A stretch of DNA of 8,003 nucleotides from positions 1 through 8,003 of the forward strand of contig DAHVFL010000205.1 of NCBI GenBank assembly GCA_027316975.1, read 5' to 3'. A model generated the notes under the pieces. That model saw nothing but the letters and a program-made list of their open reading frames with translations. It was not told where the DNA came from and did no database searches. This document shows positions 4,906 through 8,003 of the stretch, in pieces. The number at the start of each line of letters is the position of its first letter. The first letter of the stretch is position 1. Made by a program: the position numbers and the translations under genes. Source of the stretch: Chloroflexota bacterium (GTDB lineage Bacteria > Chloroflexota > Ktedonobacteria > Ktedonobacterales > Ktedonobacteraceae).

Positions 4906-5718
4906 ATGGAGTGTAATACACCAGGCGTCATTCGCGATGAAGAACTGCTCGCTTTCGCGGCAGGAGAGAAGGTTCGACCAGCCGTTGAGGCGCATCTTGC
5001 GAGGTGCCAACGCTGTTCAACGTGGGTTGCAGAATTTCGCGGATTAGAACGCTCGCTTATTCAAAAACTCTACCGGTGGGATTGCCCGCCGAATCACATA
5101 CTTGGCGAATACCAGATGGGACTGCTCACTGGCGATGTTGAGAAGGCAGTTCAGTTGCACCTGAAAAAGTGCGTATTGTGCGCGGCTGAGGTGGCGACCT
5201 TCATCGAATTTATGGCGAACGACCCCATGCTTGTCGAGCGTGTTGCTGTTCAGCCCTCCTCTCAAAATAACCATGTTGGTATCAAGCAGCAGGCAAAACG
5301 CACCCTGGAAGAACTGCGAGAGCGTTCCGCGACACAGGCGCGGCGCATCGTGGCGACCTTTGTGCCGCCGCAGCCGCGTCTTGCCATCCAGCGCAATAAG
5401 GTTATTGATGCTGCCGTCTGGCCGCGCCGCTACACCGTCGAAGATTTTAGCATCTCGATGCAGCTCGAACGGGGAACAGAGCGCGCGGATGCATTGCAAT
5501 TGATCGGGCTGGTGACTCGCAAAGGCGCGTCCCTTGAGACCTTAGAAGGCATTCCTGTCTCGCTCGCGTCGCAAAACAGCCCTGTCTATACGCAGGTGGT
5601 CGATGATCTGGGTAACTTTATCTTCTCATCGATCTCGCCGGCCACCTATTCGCTGGAATTGCAACTGCCCGACACCACCATCGTGATCGAACAACTGCCC
5701 GTTGACTTGCAGGATTGA
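4906..5718 (+). CDS. soluble anti-sigma factor with two zinc-finger (zf-HC2-like) sites
   Basis: The 270-residue product contains two zinc-binding anti-sigma modules: C3, H30, C34 and C37 in 'HLARCQRC', and C60, H85, C89 and C92 in 'HLKKCVLC'. Both keep the C-x(24-26)-HxxxCxxC spacing of zinc anti-sigma domains. A basic linker (about 127-165, rich in K/R and Ala) follows, then a beta-rich C-terminal domain (about 195-265) with 'LEGIPVSL', 'VVDDLGNFIFSSISPATYSLEL' and 'IVIEQLPVDL', resembling carboxypeptidase-regulatory or Ig-like folds. No transmembrane helix or signal peptide is visible, so it should act in the cytoplasm, binding the sigma factor encoded just upstream. Redox or metal release at the zinc sites is a known trigger in this family but is not shown here. 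Start chosen by AAGGA 7 nt upstream. Duplicated fingers and a beta tail without a membrane anchor are less common than single-finger membrane forms. Confidence 0.75.
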   Translation: MECNTPGVIRDEELLAFAAGEKVRPAVEAHLARCQRCSTWVAEFRGLERSLIQKLYRWDCPPNHILGEYQMGLLTGDVEKAVQLHLKKCVLCAAEVATFIEFMANDPMLVERVAVQPSSQNNHVGIKQQAKRTLEELRERSATQARRIVATFVPPQPRLAIQRNKVIDAAVWPRRYTVEDFSISMQLERGTERADALQLIGLVTRKGASLETLEGIPVSLASQNSPVYTQVVDDLGNFIFSSISPATYSLELQLPDTTIVIEQLPVDLQD

Positions 5719-5799
5719 AGCCTGCCACACAACTTCTATCCTGTATAACGCGCAACATGTGTCATAGTAACTCAAGGTGTACTCTGTTCGCATAGAAAA

Positions 5800-5835
5800 T
5801 GGCCGGGCAGTCCGCCTTGTTGGACTACCCGGCCA
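5800..5835. repeat. strong extragenic hairpin
   Basis: TGGCCGGG (5800-5807) pairs with CCCGGCCA (5828-5835), and after one C-A mismatch AGTCC (5809-5813) pairs with GGACT (5822-5826), leaving an 8-nt loop. It has no T-run after it on the + strand. On the minus strand it would be followed by ATTTT. It could stop transcription, protect the 3' end of the sigma/anti-sigma mRNA, or be a dispersed palindromic repeat. Confidence 0.6.
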
Positions 5836-5957
5836 CCAGTAGTCACCGGCCAACTACGGCCTCTTCTGAGCTAGAAATAGCGCGCAGCACATGCTCTTCC
5901 GTGCCTCAACTTCCCATCTGCTCAACTCTGGCGGGGTCTCCGTCCTTCAGGGTGATT

Positions 5958-6032
5958 TGTAGGGACGCGATTTATCGCGTCCGCTCCCGTCAGTCCTCGT
6001 CCAGGGCGGACGCGATAAATCGCGTCCCTACA
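5958..6032. repeat. 27-bp perfect inverted repeat with palindromic arms (MITE/REP-like)
   Basis: The arms 5958-5984 and 6006-6032 are exact reverse complements (27 of 27), separated by 21 nt. Each arm is TGTAGG followed by its own palindrome GGACGCGA-TTTA-TCGCGTCC and then GC, so the unit can fold as one long hairpin or as two small ones. No obvious target duplication was seen. It resembles short dispersed repeats common in Chloroflexota intergenic DNA (from memory) and recalls the repeat at 7884-7907. Confidence 0.8.
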
Positions 6033-6291
6033 CTTTCCCTTATTTTTCACCCGGAAGGATATAGACCCTTCTGCCGCCACATCATGCGCCAGTATTTACG
6101 CTCTCCCTTCTACTCTACATACGCAGGGTTAAGAAACTGGTACGAGTAGTATCAATTTGTAACCCGATCTTAACCAATCGTTTGCCGTTTCGGTGCTTGC
6201 TTCCTGCTACACTTCAAAGTGATAAAGAGAAATCTATCAATGTATATTCCGGTGTCTCCTTTCCCTGGCAGATGTACTAAAGCGCACTTGT

Positions 6292-6296
6292 AGGAG
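6292..6296 (+). promoter_or_regulatory. ribosome binding site of the glycosyltransferase gene
   Basis: AGGAG lies 5 nt before ATG 6302, a strong site that fixes this start. Confidence 0.7.
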
Positions 6297-6301
6297 ATAG
6301 T

Positions 6302-7561
6302 ATGCGTATTTTGTTCGTTTCTCCCTACCCGCCCTCGCGTATTCGCGTGCGTGGTTATGGCCTGCTGGCACAACTCCAGGCAAAGCATGAGGTGACTATC
6401 GCGGCGCAGTGTTCTTCAGAGCAGGAACATGCAGACGTTGAGGCCTTGCGCAGGCAGGGATTCGAGGTAGTGGTGGTTGACGAATCAAAGCGACAGGCAG
6501 CCATGCGCAGCGGCCTGGCCGCTCTGAGCGCATTACCCCTGCAAGTGGCATACGCACGCTCGGCGCGTTTCACCCGTGGCGTCCAGCAGTTGAGTAGTCA
6601 ACGACGCTTTGACGTAGTGCATGTCGAGCATTTGCGCGGTATCGCCTCGATGGGGCCACTCATCGAAATGCAACCGCTGGTGTGGGACGCCGTTGATTGC
6701 ATTAGCCTGCTTTCCAGGCACACCATGAGCGCAGGCCCCAGCGCGCCGGTGCGGGCGGTGGCGCGCTTTGAACATAAGCGCACGCAGCGCTACGAAGCCC
6801 GCATGTTGGAAGTTCTGTCGCATGTCCTCGTAACCTCAGAACGCGATCGACAGGCCATGATTGCCCTGCGCCGCATGCATGGCGCTGATCTGACCAGCAG
6901 CGATGAGGCATTAGGGGCGGGCATTTGCGTCCTGCCTAATGGCGTTGACCTGCGTTATTTCCAACCCCTGTCACAGGAACGGCAACCCGTTAACCTGGTC
7001 TTTTCGGGAAAGATGAGCTATCACGCCAATGTAGCCACCGCGCTCTATCTCCACCAGCAAATCATGCCCCTGATCTGGCAGCGACGGCCCGAAGCCACGC
7101 TCACAATTGCAGGCAGCAAGCCGCCGAAAGTCATTCAAAACATGGCAAGCGATGCGCGCATCACCGTGACGGGCTTTGTTGACGATATGCGTAGCTACGT
7201 TGGACGCGCCCAGGTCATGTTGAGTCCGATGGTGTACAGCGTGGGCATCCAGAACAAAGTGTTGGAGGCCATGGCGCTTGGCACACCGGTGGTGGTGGCT
7301 GCCCAGGCGGCTGAAGCCCTGAGCGCCCGTCCGGGGCGCGATTTGCTCACTGCGACAACCGCCCAGGAGTTCGCCCAGGCTACACTGCGACTCCTGGAGG
7401 ATGGCGCGTTACGCGACACTCTCAGCCAGGGCGGACGAGCCTACGTAGAACGGCACCACGATTGGCGTATCGTTACAGATCAATTGATCGATGTATACGA
7501 GCGCGCCATCGACACATATTCCCGCAAGATGTTCCAGGACAGCCGCAGGGCAGGGAATTAG
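6302..7561 (+). CDS. glycosyltransferase, GT4/GT1-like (GT-B fold)
   Basis: The 419-residue protein has the two-lobed GT-B layout. The N-terminal lobe starts with 'MRILFVSPYPPSRIRVRGYGLL', a nucleotide-fold strand and loop, and carries 'FDVVHVEHLRG' (103-113). The C-terminal lobe begins near 'VLPNGVDLRYF' (210-220), then 'VNLVFSGKMSYHANVATALYL' split over 230-250, 'ATLTIAGSKPP' (265-275), 'VTGFVDDMRSYV' (289-300), and the donor-binding segment 'GIQNKVLEAMALGTPVV' (315-331) with E322. The 'FSGKMSYHANV' signature is typical of transferases annotated as sugar transferase of PEP-CTERM/EpsH1-type exopolysaccharide systems, so it probably moves a sugar from a nucleotide donor onto a polysaccharide or lipid carrier at the cytoplasmic face of the membrane. 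Donor and acceptor cannot be read from sequence. No membrane segment is visible. It stands alone, 583 nt after the anti-sigma gene and with no polysaccharide neighbours inside the window. AGGAG before ATG 6302 supports the start. Confidence 0.85.
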   Translation: MRILFVSPYPPSRIRVRGYGLLAQLQAKHEVTIAAQCSSEQEHADVEALRRQGFEVVVVDESKRQAAMRSGLAALSALPLQVAYARSARFTRGVQQLSSQRRFDVVHVEHLRGIASMGPLIEMQPLVWDAVDCISLLSRHTMSAGPSAPVRAVARFEHKRTQRYEARMLEVLSHVLVTSERDRQAMIALRRMHGADLTSSDEALGAGICVLPNGVDLRYFQPLSQERQPVNLVFSGKMSYHANVATALYLHQQIMPLIWQRRPEATLTIAGSKPPKVIQNMASDARITVTGFVDDMRSYVGRAQVMLSPMVYSVGIQNKVLEAMALGTPVVVAAQAAEALSARPGRDLLTATTAQEFAQATLRLLEDGALRDTLSQGGRAYVERHHDWRIVTDQLIDVYERAIDTYSRKMFQDSRRAGN

Positions 7562-7684
7562 CCATAAGCTGCGCCTGCCCGCGATGCAGGTCTGGTTGTA
7601 AAACTTTAACTTCAATCGTCGTTTTGCTGTAATTTCTTAGTAGTGGTGAGGCGCAATGGCAAGATTGTGCGGGAGTCGCTCTAT

Positions 7685-7714
7685 TATAATATGGCTGAGT
7701 ATAATATGGCTGAG
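7685..7714. repeat. perfect 15-bp tandem duplication
   Basis: TATAATATGGCTGAG occurs twice in direct succession. Each copy starts with a perfect -10-like TATAAT, but no -35 box with proper spacing was seen, so a promoter is possible but not called. Confidence 0.8.
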
Positions 7715-7774
7715 GTGCAGAGCCAGCCTGGCGCGAAGTAGCGTAGAACAGGGTAGTAGAGTTCCGCGCTGTAT

Positions 7775-7818
7775 CTGACCCTACCGTGCCAACGACGCTG
7801 TTGGTATGGCCGGGTCAG
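7775..7818. repeat. imperfect intergenic hairpin
   Basis: CTGACCC (7775-7781) pairs with GGGTCAG (7812-7818). An inner CCAAC (7789-7793) pairs with GTTGG (7800-7804), loop GACGCT, with partly paired bases between. No T-run follows, so it is not a typical terminator. Confidence 0.6.
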
Positions 7819-7883
7819 GGGACGCCAGTGCCCTGAATTCAGTATACTCAATGCTACAAGTCAGCGCAAGCAGAAAATTGACC

Positions 7884-7907
7884 AGGGCGGGGGCAAGCCC
7901 CCTTACA
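7884..7907 (-). repeat. short G/C-rich palindromic repeat, related in layout to 5958-5984
   Basis: GGGGG (7889-7893) and CCCCC (7898-7902) form a hairpin with a CAAG loop. Read on the minus strand the unit is TGTAAGGGGG, CTTG, CCCCCGCCC. This has the same plan as the arms at 5958-6032 (TGTA, then G-rich palindrome, then GC). Confidence 0.55.
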
Positions 7908-8003
7908 AGTATAGGTATTTTGGGAAAGAAGGGTGAGAAAGAAGGGGCAAGTAGCCGTTATCTGCTAAGATGAGAAAAACGAAAAGCCTTCATCACAAGC
8001 AGG

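Larger units (their letters stand above)
5719..6301. other. gene-free region between the anti-sigma gene and the glycosyltransferase
   Basis: No credible gene is seen in either strand. A + strand open frame (5799-6149) is made largely of the inverted repeats. The region contains a strong hairpin at 5800-5835, the composite inverted repeat at 5958-6032 and, near its right end, the ribosome binding site of the next gene. No convincing -35/-10 pair was found for that gene. Confidence 0.65.
7562..8003. other. non-coding, repeat-rich region at the right edge
   Basis: I find no supportable gene on either strand. The stretch holds a 15-bp tandem duplication (7685-7714), an imperfect long hairpin (7775-7818), a G/C-rich palindromic repeat (7884-7907) and a purine-rich 10-bp direct repeat (GAAAGAAGGG at 7924-7933 and 7937-7946). 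Confidence 0.6.

Noticed and set aside
5800..5835. Rho-independent terminator for the sigma/anti-sigma operon
   Set aside because: The hairpin is strong, but no T-run follows on the + strand, so it is listed as a hairpin repeat only.
5799..6149. Plus-strand open frame in the intergenic region
   Set aside because: Much of it is the hairpin and the inverted repeat; no family resemblance and no ribosome binding site.
6127..6175. 7-bp inverted repeat GGTTAAG/CTTAACC upstream of the glycosyltransferase as an operator
   Set aside because: The arms are 35 nt apart and short enough to arise by chance; no promoter was found to tie it to.

Overview
The window looks like chromosomal DNA of a Ktedonobacteria-type member of the Chloroflexota. 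This rests on recalled resemblance, not on a search. The pointers are a gp47/baseplate-J-like beta-rich protein, an ECF sigma factor paired with a two-zinc-finger soluble anti-sigma factor, GTG/TTG start choices, short 'TGTAGGG + palindrome' dispersed repeats, and an IscB locus of the kind known to be expanded in Ktedonobacter racemifer.

Layout, left to right, all genes on the + strand. (1) 2-709: the C-terminal part of a baseplate-J/gp47-like protein, cut by the window edge. (2) 727-2064: an intact tnpB of the IS200/IS605 superfamily without tnpA. A run of hairpins over its 3' end leads to a probable right end near 2084, where its guide RNA (omega RNA) should finish. (3) 2085-2297: a 213-nt spacer. 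It contains a previously unlabelled 108-bp MITE-like element (2137-2244) with 15-bp inverted ends and perfect 8-bp target duplications. (4) 2298-2582: an IscB omega RNA (HEARO class) with an outer stem, a 10-bp pseudoknot and a GAAA-capped 3' hairpin, followed by (5) 2583-3959: an intact iscB, the RNA-guided ancestor-type relative of Cas9. (6) 4011-4781 and 4906-5718: an ECF-like sigma factor and its zinc-binding anti-sigma partner. (7) 5719-6301: a gene-free stretch with a strong hairpin and a 27-bp perfect inverted repeat whose arms are themselves palindromic. (8) 6302-7561: a family-4-type glycosyltransferase. (9) 7562-8003: non-coding, repeat-rich sequence.

The most interesting part is 727-3965. 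Two different OMEGA nucleases, TnpB (guide read downstream of its gene) and IscB (guide read upstream of its gene), stand head to tail and would both take their guides from the same short host spacer. If the IscB element is removed between 2297 and 3956, the flanks rejoin as a good sigma-70-type promoter (TTGTAT, 17-nt spacer, TATACT) pointing at the sigma-factor gene. The element therefore seems to have landed inside that promoter, next to an ATGA motif. ATGA is a known IscB target-adjacent motif, and here it also supplies the iscB stop codon and a TGn extended -10.

No tnpA transposase, CRISPR array, tRNA or rRNA was seen. Element boundaries and guide positions are inferred from structure and motifs, not measured.
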